From: Robinsoniella peoriensis
GTDB lineage: Bacteria > Bacillota > Clostridia > Lachnospirales > Lachnospiraceae
Direction of reading: 5' to 3'
Assembly (NCBI RefSeq): GCF_000797495.1
Contig: NZ_JTGN01000008.1
Location: 124,001 to 188,000, forward strand
Length of the DNA: 64,000 nucleotides
The stretch's first letter is position 1, and each line of letters begins with the position of its first letter. The notes beneath the pieces were generated by a model. The model was not told the origin of the DNA. It ran no database searches and was given only the letters and a program-made list of their open reading frames with translations. Position numbers and translations under genes: made by a program. Shown one piece after another: positions 44,012 through 52,457 of the stretch.

Positions 44012-44215
44012 TCACGTTTATTTGATACCTTTATAATCATTATATAAACAAACAGTAAATTGTCAACTGGATCTGGCAAGAACGTGAAATTCCGCAATAA
44101 AGTAGAATAAGCACACTTTTGCATGAAGATACCGTATATTCCGCAAAAACTTACTATGTTATTAAAAAATAAAACATTACGATTCAGCAGTTACTATCCC
44201 CAAGGCAATAGCAGC

Positions 44216-44280
44216 AAAGGAACTGAGTAAAGGAATTGAGCAAAGGAATTGAGTAAAGATTCTTAATAAAGACACTTAGT
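44216..44280. repeat. Tandem 13-bp repeat, five units
   Basis: Units AAAGGAACTGAGT, AAAGGAATTGAGC and AAAGGAATTGAGT are followed by two decayed ones (AAAGATTCTTAAT, AAAGACACTTAGT). It ends 58 bases before the glycosidase start. The rest of the 43823-44338 gap shows only the family-2 repeat and AT-rich DNA. Confidence 0.8.
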
Positions 44281-44338
44281 AACGGCACAAAGTTGTGGGG
44301 ATTATTAATCAATCAGAGAAACAGGAGGAAAGGACATA

Positions 44339-47300
44339 ATGAATTTAGAAAAACGTCAGGAGTTGTTTCAGCATCCAACAAGGAAATACCGGGGCAAGCC
44401 ATTTTGGTCATGGAATGGAAAACTGGAGGAGCAAGAGCTTTTGCGCCAGATTGATATTATTAAGGAAATGGGGTTTGGTGGTTATTTTATGCATTCCCGT
44501 ACAGGACTGGAGACAGAGTATCTGGGTGAAGAATGGTTTGAACTGATCAATAAATGTGCGGAGTATGGCGAAAAGGAAGGAATGGAGTCCTGGTTGTATG
44601 ATGAGGACAGGTGGCCATCAGGCAGTGCCGGGGGCATGGTCACAAAAGAAGAGAAATACCGTGCGATGTATGTGGAGATGATCTATAAAAATGAGGAGGA
44701 ACTGGCAGAACTCCAATGGAACGAAAACATTGCGGCTGTGTTTGCATGCAGGGTAAGAGATGGTATTTTTAGTAGTAAGCGTTTGTTAAAAGAGGGAGAT
44801 TGTCTGCCTGGCGGCGAAAAGGCTGTGGTATTCCGCCTGCGCCATTCTCAGTGTAACGATAATTACAATGGTTACTGCTATCTGGATACGATGAACAAAG
44901 AAGCGGTACAGCGCTATATTGAAGTAACACACGAAAAATATAAAGAAAAAAGCGGTGATAAATTCGGGGTGGAAATCCAGGGTATCTTTACAGATGAACC
45001 CCATCGGGGAGGCTGTTTTACCGACTTTGCAGAGGGGGAAGTCAATGCGGCGCCATATACACCGGGTATGTTTGCGGAGTTTGAAAAGCGATTCGGGTAT
45101 AGTCTGCTTGAAAATCTGCCAGAACTATTTTTACGAAAAAAAGCAGGAGAGATATCTAAGGTAAAGCGGGATTATTTTGAATTGTGCCAGCAGCTTTTTT
45201 TAGAAAATTTTGCAATACCGATCTACAATTGGTGTAAGGAACATAAATTAATTTTCACGGGTCATGTTTTGCATGAGGATTCTCTTTGTGCCCAATCGGT
45301 TATGCAGGGGTCCCTGATGCGCTTTTATGAATATATGGAATATCCGGGAATTGATCTACTGGCAGAACATACACAGTGTTATTGGGCTGCAAAACAGATT
45401 GATTCGGTTGCACGGCAGCTTAAAAAGGAGTGGGTACTGTCTGAGCTGTACGGATGTACAGGGTGGCAGACTAATTTTGAGTCCTATAAGAATATTGGTG
45501 ACTGGCAGGCACTTTTCGGAATCAATTTAAGATGTCCGCATCTTTCCTGGTATACCATGAAGGGAGAAGCAAAGCGGGATTATCCGGCAAGTATTTTACA
45601 TCAATCATCCTGGTATACCGATTATCATTATGTGGAAGATTATTATTCCAGAATTCATGCGATTTTGCATGATGGTAAGGCGGAATGCGGGCTGCTGGTA
45701 ATCAACCCGATCGAAAGTGTCTGGGCGCGCGCATACAGCGGAGCTTTTAATGGACTGAGTGCAGCAGATACACAGATAGAACGGTTAGAAAGACAGTATG
45801 CGGAAGTATTTCATGCCTTAACGGACAACCGGATTGACTTTGATTACGGTGAAGAAGATATCATGGCACGTCATGGCCGTGTGGAAAATGGAACCCTGTA
45901 TGTGGGAGCCTGTGCCTATACCAAAGTTTTGGTAGCCGGTGCAGATACTCTGCGGGGCAGTACGGTAGAACTTTTGCAGAAGCTGGTAAGACAAGGGGGC
46001 AGGGTCATTTTTGCGGGCGATATTCCTGCCTATATGGATGCAGAGGCATCAGAGGAAATAAAACTGCTGGCAAAAGAAGCTGTAATCGTTCCATATGAAG
46101 AGGATGCGATTGCGGGTGCCTGCAGAAATGGACAAGAGATAGAAGTTACATCCGAAGGAAGTCATATGATTTATGCCAAAAGTATGGTGGTTGAGGGTGG
46201 AAGAGTCGTTATGCTTTTAAATACAGACAGAAAGAATGGATATGACAATGTAAAAGTTAACCTTGGAAAAGGAACATACCCGGAGTTGTGGAATGCCCGT
46301 GATGGTAAAATTACAAAACCGTTATATAACATACAGGACGACCGTATAGAAATCACGATTAATCTGGAGGCTGGGGGAGAACGGCTCTATATGATCTCCG
46401 ATACAGTGCGGGACTTACCTGCCGGGGAGATTTGGGAAGGTACAAAGGAGGTCACACTTCCGGAAACCTTCTCCTACGCTCTGAGTGAGGAAAATATCTG
46501 TGTGCTGGATATGGTAACCGTACAGAATAAAACCGGTTTGAAATTACCAAGGCAAGAGGTATTAAAGGCAGATCGTGCATTGCGTGATTTCTATAAGGTT
46601 CCCTACCGTGGAGGTGAAATGCTCCAGCCATGGTATGAGGTCAAATTCGGCGGTGGAGATAAAGAACTGCTGACGCAGCTTACTACAGAGTATAGCGTAG
46701 AGATTTCTGTACTTCCGTCAGGCGTTCATCTTGTGGCAGAGGATTTAGCGCATATTTGCGGGGTAATCATAAATGGAAGGGAAGTGCCGGCAGTCAGTGC
46801 CGGAAAGTGGATTGATATCTGTTTTGACAGAATTTCTATTCCGGATGATGTCTGGAAGGAAGGGCATAATACAGTGACCCTGGTTATGGACTATTTTAAG
46901 ACCTGCGGACTGGAGTCTGTTTACTTAACAGGCGGCTTTGGAGTGGACTTCCATGACGGAAAACCGGTGCTGGCAAGGTTACCAGAAAAACTATCTATTG
47001 GAGATATATCAAACCAGGGACTCCCTTTTTATTCGGGCAGTGTGATTTATCATGTGGATGGGTGTGAAGATAAAAAGGTATGTGTAAGTGTGGAAGAATT
47101 CGGAGGGGCACTGGTCAAGTTAATTGGAAAAGAAGAAGTGATTCTCGCCTTCCAGCCTCATAGGGCAGTAATTGAAAATTTGCGCGCTATTCAGGTTGTG
47201 CTGACCAGACGAAACACCTTTGGACCATTTCATCAGATTCCTAAAGTGGCATATGCTTACGGACCAGCTAATTTCCTGACAGAAGGAAAAGAGTGGCAGG

Positions 47301-47356
47301 ACGAATATGTGCTTTATGAGCAAGGGATTTTAAAGAAACCAGTCATACAAAGCTAG
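44339..47356 (+). CDS. GH106-like glycosidase (alpha-L-rhamnosidase-related)
   Basis: A 1005-residue protein without a signal peptide, so cytoplasmic. It begins with PFWSWNGKLEEQELLRQID, then GFGGYFMHSRTGLETEYLGE and SWLYDEDRWPSGSAGG, blocks shared with a large clostridial family related to GH106 rhamnosidases. A TIM-barrel part reaches to about 600, and beta-sandwich domains fill the rest. FTDEPHRGG (about 218-226) is a candidate catalytic segment. The sugar specificity is not certain. AGGAGG stands 11 bases before the ATG. It is divergent from an AraC gene and convergent with another, and a terminator follows. Confidence 0.75.
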   Translation: MNLEKRQELFQHPTRKYRGKPFWSWNGKLEEQELLRQIDIIKEMGFGGYFMHSRTGLETEYLGEEWFELINKCAEYGEKEGMESWLYDEDRWPSGSAGGMVTKEEKYRAMYVEMIYKNEEELAELQWNENIAAVFACRVRDGIFSSKRLLKEGDCLPGGEKAVVFRLRHSQCNDNYNGYCYLDTMNKEAVQRYIEVTHEKYKEKSGDKFGVEIQGIFTDEPHRGGCFTDFAEGEVNAAPYTPGMFAEFEKRFGYSLLENLPELFLRKKAGEISKVKRDYFELCQQLFLENFAIPIYNWCKEHKLIFTGHVLHEDSLCAQSVMQGSLMRFYEYMEYPGIDLLAEHTQCYWAAKQIDSVARQLKKEWVLSELYGCTGWQTNFESYKNIGDWQALFGINLRCPHLSWYTMKGEAKRDYPASILHQSSWYTDYHYVEDYYSRIHAILHDGKAECGLLVINPIESVWARAYSGAFNGLSAADTQIERLERQYAEVFHALTDNRIDFDYGEEDIMARHGRVENGTLYVGACAYTKVLVAGADTLRGSTVELLQKLVRQGGRVIFAGDIPAYMDAEASEEIKLLAKEAVIVPYEEDAIAGACRNGQEIEVTSEGSHMIYAKSMVVEGGRVVMLLNTDRKNGYDNVKVNLGKGTYPELWNARDGKITKPLYNIQDDRIEITINLEAGGERLYMISDTVRDLPAGEIWEGTKEVTLPETFSYALSEENICVLDMVTVQNKTGLKLPRQEVLKADRALRDFYKVPYRGGEMLQPWYEVKFGGGDKELLTQLTTEYSVEISVLPSGVHLVAEDLAHICGVIINGREVPAVSAGKWIDICFDRISIPDDVWKEGHNTVTLVMDYFKTCGLESVYLTGGFGVDFHDGKPVLARLPEKLSIGDISNQGLPFYSGSVIYHVDGCEDKKVCVSVEEFGGALVKLIGKEEVILAFQPHRAVIENLRAIQVVLTRRNTFGPFHQIPKVAYAYGPANFLTEGKEWQDEYVLYEQGILKKPVIQS

Positions 47357-47375
47357 ACATCTATAGAATTACAGG

Positions 47376-47420
47376 ATGGCAGCATACAGCGTATAAACAA
47401 CTGCTGATGCTGCCATTTTT
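47376..47420. terminator. Terminator between convergent genes
   Basis: ATGGCAGCAT pairs with ATGCTGCCAT, 21 bases apart, followed by TTTT. It ends the glycosidase gene. Confidence 0.88.
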
Positions 47421-47476
47421 ATAGCTATACAGTTTAGCAGAAAAATAGTAATCTTATCAGAAGATTAGCGATTTGC

Positions 47477-49687
47477 CTAATGAATCACCTGTTTACGAAA
47501 ACTGGAAGGTGTAAATCCTGTTTCCTGTTTGAATTTACGACGAAAGCTGGAAGTGTTTACATATCCTACTGATATACTGATTTGGTCAATTGACAGATCA
47601 GAATTCATCAGAAGTTCTTTTGCTTTTTCCAGGCGGATCGTCCATAAATAATCAGAAAAGTTTTGATCGAACTTTTTTTTGAACAGATAACTTATATAAG
47701 CAATACTTACATGAAAAGTATCAGCCAGGGTGGAAATGGAAAAGTCGGGTGAAGCATAATTATCATGGATGATTTGCCTGATCTGCGTAGTATGTATCGC
47801 AGCATTTTCGTGCTCTGTTTCAAAGGTTTTCAGTAGTTTTTCTATGCTTTCGGCAATCTCCAGGCTTTTTTCCTGATAAGGACAGCTGCGGCACAAATAT
47901 AGGGTTTCAAAATACAGGTCACTAAATGTCCTGAACTTGATGCTCATTCGGTTCATGCTATTGATGATGATCGTGAGAATATCAATCAAAACACATCGGA
48001 CGAAGAAGTCTGGAAAAGCATTTCCGTGTTTTGCAGCCTTGTCAATCAGAGATAAGAGTTCGGTTATCTGTGTTCGTGCATTGGGGAAATCCTGAATTTT
48101 TAGATATCCGCTCAGATTGTCCAGCTGTTTATAAGGGTAGGAAAAGCTGGTACCCGGAGGGAGTGTGGACTCGATTTCCGGATATGAAATAATGGGGGCC
48201 TGGGACCAGTAGCTGCTTGCACGAACAGCATTTTCATATAAGGAGGGAATTTCAAGCGGCGATGTGGTGCTGTTGCTGAGGGCAGCCATACATCCCGTTT
48301 CATCATAAAGATCGGACAGAAGCAGCAGGAGAACCTCGTCCTTGTTTTTTTCTATCCCGGTGTAATTTACCATAAATGCCGCATAGTCCTTATCGGCCTC
48401 AAGCATAGCACAGGAATTGTGCCCCGGCAGTGCATCATCCAGAAATGCCAGATATTCATTCCACAAAATTGATTTTCTGGGAATGGGGCTGGATACTTTG
48501 ATTACAAAAATGTGGTTATCCGGCTCCATGCTGAAAAATTGATCAATATCAGGAAAATGATCCAAATTAGGGTGGTCAATATTTGTAACAATGGAATCCA
48601 GAATGGATTTCTGCATGGAAAGGCGGTATTTATCAATTCGGTTTTGCAATTCTTCATTTTCAGAAAGGGCGGTAGTAAAAGCACTGTCTAGCTGCTCTAC
48701 ATAACTTTGATTTGGCACAAGCGTATGTACCATCTTCGTAGTAAGTTTATGAAGAGGCCAATAAGTAACACGCATTGCCCATAGAATTAATATCATTCCC
48801 AGTAAAGCAAGCAGCAGAAGCACTATATAAGTATTGCGAAATGCAATATTTACCTGATTAAGAATTGCTGCATTAGAAAAAAGTGCCAGAAACGAAAAGT
48901 CGCTGTTTAGCTTTTTTGATATATAAAGGGATTCCTCCCGGTTTAAGTGAGAACCATTGGACAGCTTTTCAGGATCTGATAAATAGGGAATCATCGCACT
49001 TGTGTTGCTTCCGGAGACAATCTGATGTTCAGGAGTGGTCAGACAGATGGAGGTAATTCCGGTGGAAATATCAGTTGTCATGATATTTTCCAGCTCGCGG
49101 CCGTTGATGATATAAAAGATTGCATATTTCTCAGACCCATGGTTGGCGGGAAGATAAATCAGCAGCTCAGAGGTATCATCAAAAAGGTATATTAACTGTC
49201 CCGTTACTGCATCCAGATAGGCATTCAAATCAAATGAAAGATAACGGGAACCGGTATAAATTTGGTATTTTCCATCCTGCTTGCGAACATATTTGCCGGA
49301 GGAGAGGATGGAATCACTTTGCAGATCCGTATATACGATCGTATTGATAAAGCTGTTGCTGATTACATAGTTATTTAGTTGTTTGGCAGCCTGATAGCGA
49401 TACCAGTTCTCATTTTTGTAACGGGAAAGAATTAGATTGATGTCTTTCGTAAGCATAGACTGTATTTGATTGATATCAGACAGTCCATTTTCAAATTGTT
49501 CCTGAACATGGGCAAGGCGTTTAACTGTCTGTTCACTTAAGTCTTTTGAATAAATATTTTTCAGCTGAGAGCGAACAGCAAAGAAAAAGCCAAAGAATAA
49601 AAGACTTAAAATGATAAAGTAAGATAAAAAATATTTAATCAGGGTAGTGTTTTTTCTGCCCGATGTAAGTTTTTTAAGATATTTCAT
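47477..49687 (-). CDS. Membrane-bound AraC-family regulator
   Basis: 736 residues. The first membrane helix (about 19-43) is followed by an extracellular Cache-like sensor (about 44-285) and a second helix with VLLLLALLGMILILWAM. A long cytoplasmic part then leads to a C-terminal AraC domain (about 635-735) with FSISTLADTFHVSIAYISYLFK and IDQISISVGYVNTSSFRRKFKQ. This YesN/transmembrane-AraC layout senses an extracellular sugar or binding-protein complex and controls carbohydrate genes. The GH1-importer genes on its other side are the likely targets. AAGGAG precedes the start. Confidence 0.93.
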   Translation of the reverse strand: MKYLKKLTSGRKNTTLIKYFLSYFIILSLLFFGFFFAVRSQLKNIYSKDLSEQTVKRLAHVQEQFENGLSDINQIQSMLTKDINLILSRYKNENWYRYQAAKQLNNYVISNSFINTIVYTDLQSDSILSSGKYVRKQDGKYQIYTGSRYLSFDLNAYLDAVTGQLIYLFDDTSELLIYLPANHGSEKYAIFYIINGRELENIMTTDISTGITSICLTTPEHQIVSGSNTSAMIPYLSDPEKLSNGSHLNREESLYISKKLNSDFSFLALFSNAAILNQVNIAFRNTYIVLLLLALLGMILILWAMRVTYWPLHKLTTKMVHTLVPNQSYVEQLDSAFTTALSENEELQNRIDKYRLSMQKSILDSIVTNIDHPNLDHFPDIDQFFSMEPDNHIFVIKVSSPIPRKSILWNEYLAFLDDALPGHNSCAMLEADKDYAAFMVNYTGIEKNKDEVLLLLLSDLYDETGCMAALSNSTTSPLEIPSLYENAVRASSYWSQAPIISYPEIESTLPPGTSFSYPYKQLDNLSGYLKIQDFPNARTQITELLSLIDKAAKHGNAFPDFFVRCVLIDILTIIINSMNRMSIKFRTFSDLYFETLYLCRSCPYQEKSLEIAESIEKLLKTFETEHENAAIHTTQIRQIIHDNYASPDFSISTLADTFHVSIAYISYLFKKKFDQNFSDYLWTIRLEKAKELLMNSDLSIDQISISVGYVNTSSFRRKFKQETGFTPSSFRKQVIH

Positions 49688-49840
49688 ATAGACTCCTTAG
49701 GACAAGTATCCGTTACGAATAAAGTTAATATATCCACGATACCGGGGCAAAAACTTATGGTACTATAATGTGGGCCTTTTGAGCCAGGTATCTAAATAGC
49801 TTATCTTCGCCTTTTTTAGGATTGATTAGCACATTTCAAT

Positions 49841-49875
49841 AAAAGTAGACTTTTTTTTACGTATGATATATAATC
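49841..49875. promoter_or_regulatory. Palindromic operator 1 with promoter-like ATGATATATA
   Basis: AAAAGT-AG-ACTTTT followed 8 bases later by ATGATATATAATC, an extended -10-like element. It lies upstream of the membrane-bound AraC gene. Confidence 0.5.
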
Positions 49876-49923
49876 AAAATATAGGAAAAAAGGCACGAAA
49901 TTACCAGTTTACAGACTGTCAAA

Positions 49924-49964
49924 AAAAGTCTACTTTTTTGTCATTTCCGGCATGATATATAGTG
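49924..49964. promoter_or_regulatory. Palindromic operator 2 with promoter-like ATGATATATA
   Basis: AAAAGT-CT-ACTTTT followed 14 bases later by ATGATATATAGTG. Same build as site 1, 83 bases away; the two together can also pair as one large inverted repeat. The 49688-50712 interval contains no gene: it holds these sites, a repeat relic, a long hairpin and the GH1 promoter. Confidence 0.5.
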
Positions 49965-49981
49965 TGTATACATGGAATATA

Positions 49982-50026
49982 TAGACGAAAAGTGTTTGAA
50001 AATTCATTCCTGCCAGATGCACACAC
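49982..50026. repeat. Family-1 repeat, one end only
   Basis: TAGACGAAAAGTGTTTGAAA and following ATTCATTCCTGCCAGATGCACAC match one end of the full-length repeat as read inwards; the other end is absent. Confidence 0.7.
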
Positions 50027-50087
50027 CATGCCATCAAAAGTAAGGGGCTGTCGGTTAATACCAATTTTTAGCCTCTGATTTATAAGA

Positions 50088-50155
50088 AAGAGATAACCTT
50101 GTAGAATTCAGGCTTTTTCAAAGCCTTGAACCGCTACAGGGTTATCTCTTTTTTG
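50088..50155. terminator. Long near-perfect hairpin with T-run
   Basis: AAGAGATAACCTTGTAG pairs with CTACAGGGTTATCTCTT (one G-U), and an inner AGGCTTT/AAAGCCT stem closes the loop; TTTTTT follows. No gene ends here. It is either the terminator of a lost gene or the tip of a decayed mobile element; GGGGCTGTCGGTTAA just before it resembles an IS end. Confidence 0.55.
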
Positions 50156-50540
50156 GGACCTATTTATTTTAGGGCGCAGAAACCCCTTGTTTTGATTTTG
50201 GGAAGTGCTTCCTTGGATCCCAGGCACAGGGCGGATATGATTCCTGCTGAGCGGGGAATCCCTGGAAAAATGCAGGAAGCTGCTGCAGGGAGATAATAAA
50301 AAAGTAGTTCGTTTTCGAGAGATTCCAGTTTGAAAATAGTATGGTATTTAAAGTCAAAAAAAAGTATAAATGAAGCATAGAAACAAATACCTGTTTAAGT
50401 ATTCTGGTGATATGTCAAGCGATTTTTCAAAAAGATTTTGATATGTTTTAACTAAAAAAGGGTGCACTTAATAGGTGTATTGGTGACTCTCCGGCGGTTG
50501 GCGCGCTTTTGTATGGAGACAGCGCTGATAAGTACAATAT

Positions 50541-50598
50541 TTAAGCAGTTTGCTAAAAATCTTGTTTCTTGTTATTTGATAAGAGAGCTATCTATAAT
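50541..50598 (+). promoter_or_regulatory. Promoter of the GH1 gene, with a shared upstream block
   Basis: TTGTTA (50569-50574), 18 bases, TATAAT (50593-50598). The block TTAAGC ... AAAAATCTTGT-TCTTGTT and a GAGAGC element before the -10 recur at 52334-52390, ahead of the binding-protein gene. Confidence 0.7.
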
Positions 50599-50712
50599 AA
50601 ATCAGAGCATGTTTGAAACTTTCACTGATCAAGAGGTTTAGTTTAGATTGATAAAGAGATCTTCAAACAGTTCTCACACAGCGAAACTTACAAAGAAAAT
50701 AAGGAGATTATA

Positions 50713-52053
50713 ATGAAATTTTCAAAAGACTTTATATTTGGAACAGCCACCAGTGCGGCACAGGTGGAAGGAGCTGCGTTAAAAGATGGAAGGGGGAAGT
50801 CAATCTGGGATGTATTTGCCGGAATCCCCGGTAAAATTGTGGATGGGTCCAGTCCTGAGACAGCTTGTAACATGTATAATTCGTACAAAGAAGATCTTAA
50901 GCTTGCGAAAGAACTAAACATGCAGTCTTACCGGTTTTCTTTTTCCTGGTCCCGGATTTTCCCGGAGGGGAAGGGAAGCGTAAATCAAAAAGGACTTGAT
51001 TTTTACAAACGTATGGTAGATGAAATGCTTAAAAATGGATTGATGCCCAATGCCACACTATACCATTGGGATTTACCCTATGAGCTGGAAAAAGAGGGAG
51101 GCTGGTTAAACAGGGATATTGTAAACTGGTTTGGTGAGTATGCATCCTTGCTGTTTCGTGAATTTAGGGATGTGATACCTATGTGGGCAACAATCAATGA
51201 GCCGATAGCCACTTATGTGGGATACGGTTTGGGGGGCTTTGCGCCAGGCCATCAGGGTGAAGATTTGGGGCGCCAGGCTAACCATCATGTTCTTATGGCA
51301 CATGGGGAGGGGGTAAAACGGTTCCGTTCAGAGCAGGCAAAAGACAGCAAAATAGGCATTGTAATAGATATGTGGAACCATCATCCGTTTCGCAGGGAGA
51401 ATCCTGAGGATTGTAAAATCGCGGAATTAGAAAATGAAAAATCATATCGTTCCTATTTGAACCCCATCTTTCGGGGGTGCTATACCAGGGAACTGCTTCA
51501 ATATATGAAGGAAACCAACAGCACTCCGAATATGAAGGATGAAGATATGATGCTGATCCAACAACCCCTGGATTATTTTGGGCTGAACTGTTATAACCGG
51601 GTACTGGATTGCGCAGATCCCACATTGCTTCAGGATGACAGGAAAGAGAAAAACAAGGGCGGCAACTATATGGACAATGGAAGTGAGTACTATCCCAAGG
51701 CGGTCTATGATGCAATACATATTTTAGAGGATGATTATAAAATAGGAATACCGATTTATATCACAGAAAATGGAACTTTTAACTGCGGGGAGGAGATACA
51801 GCCGGATGGAAGAATTCATGATACACAGCGTATCCGCTATATCGAAGGATTCCTGAAGTGGATTCATAAAGCAATTGAAGAAGGTGCTGATGTAAGAGGT
51901 TATTATGCATGGAGTCTGCTGGATAACTGGGAATGGAGCGCAGGCTACACCTACCGGTTTGGTTTGGTGCATACTGATTTTGCTACACAGAAGCGCATTT
52001 TAAAGGATAGTGCTCACTGGTATAGAGATGTAATTGCTGCAAGAGAACTCTAG
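50713..52053 (+). CDS. Glycoside hydrolase family 1 beta-glucosidase
   Basis: 446 residues, GH1: FIFGTATSAAQVEG at the start, YHWDLP, acid/base E163 in TINEP, nucleophile E352 in ITENG, and WSLLDNWEW plus the final YRFGLVHTDF block. It hydrolyses beta-glucosides or related beta-glycosides in the cytoplasm. The sequence lacks the extra features of 6-phospho enzymes as far as I can judge, which agrees with an ABC importer beside it. Weak AAGGAG precedes the start. Its last codon is followed by TAG made from the TA and G of an inserted repeat. Confidence 0.95.
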   Translation: MKFSKDFIFGTATSAAQVEGAALKDGRGKSIWDVFAGIPGKIVDGSSPETACNMYNSYKEDLKLAKELNMQSYRFSFSWSRIFPEGKGSVNQKGLDFYKRMVDEMLKNGLMPNATLYHWDLPYELEKEGGWLNRDIVNWFGEYASLLFREFRDVIPMWATINEPIATYVGYGLGGFAPGHQGEDLGRQANHHVLMAHGEGVKRFRSEQAKDSKIGIVIDMWNHHPFRRENPEDCKIAELENEKSYRSYLNPIFRGCYTRELLQYMKETNSTPNMKDEDMMLIQQPLDYFGLNCYNRVLDCADPTLLQDDRKEKNKGGNYMDNGSEYYPKAVYDAIHILEDDYKIGIPIYITENGTFNCGEEIQPDGRIHDTQRIRYIEGFLKWIHKAIEEGADVRGYYAWSLLDNWEWSAGYTYRFGLVHTDFATQKRILKDSAHWYRDVIAAREL

Positions 52054-52117
52054 AGCGTGTTTGAAAATTAATTCTCGTCATCTGCACGCCCCACAAACTG
52101 TGACGCACAGCTGCCTG
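52051..52117. repeat. Family-1 repeat, partial
   Basis: TAGAGCGTGTTTGAAAATTA, then TCATCTGCACGCCCCA joined to CAAACTGTGACGCACAGCTG. The middle is deleted and the far end is lost. Its first three bases are the stop codon of the GH1 gene. Confidence 0.85.
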
Positions 52118-52238
52118 ATCTTAAATTTGGGTTTGCTGAATAATGACGCTTTGTATATGCAGGTAGTGTACGGAAAGAGAAGGGGACGGACCAGGACATT
52201 GGTTTGGTTCGTTTCTTCATTCTACAGACGCAGTCAGG

Positions 52239-52281
52239 GCACAATATTCAATCATTATTGGTTGAATATTGTGCTTTTTTT
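52239..52281. terminator. Terminator after GH1
   Basis: GCACAATATTCAA pairs with TTGAATATTGTGC, followed by TTTTTTT. It is the only strong stop between GH1 and the importer, so these are separate transcripts. The 52054-52457 gap otherwise holds a repeat relic and a promoter. Confidence 0.92.
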
Positions 52282-52333
52282 ATTAGAATAAAAGAATATT
52301 ATTCTGTAATCTGCCAATTAGTGGATGCAATAA

Positions 52334-52390
52334 TTAAGCGTTATATCAAAAATCTTGTCTCTTGTTCACTGGAAAGAGAGCACCTATAAT
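52334..52390 (+). promoter_or_regulatory. Promoter of the importer operon, sharing a block with the GH1 promoter
   Basis: TTGTTC (52362-52367), 17 bases, TATAAT (52385-52390). TTAAGC, AAAAATCTTGT-TCTTGTT and GAGAGC are at the same relative places as in the GH1 promoter. Confidence 0.75.
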
Positions 52391-52457
52391 GAATACAGAG
52401 TTTATCGAGAGAGGCGCCTCAAAGAGAACGAATATCAAAAACAGGAGGTATTTATTT

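Noticed and set aside
44216..44280. CRISPR-like array
   Set aside because: The 13-bp units are contiguous with no spacers; it is a simple tandem repeat.
52362..52457. TTG start for the LplA-type binding protein
   Set aside because: The TTG is part of the -35 box, and the added residues precede a proper lipoprotein signal peptide.
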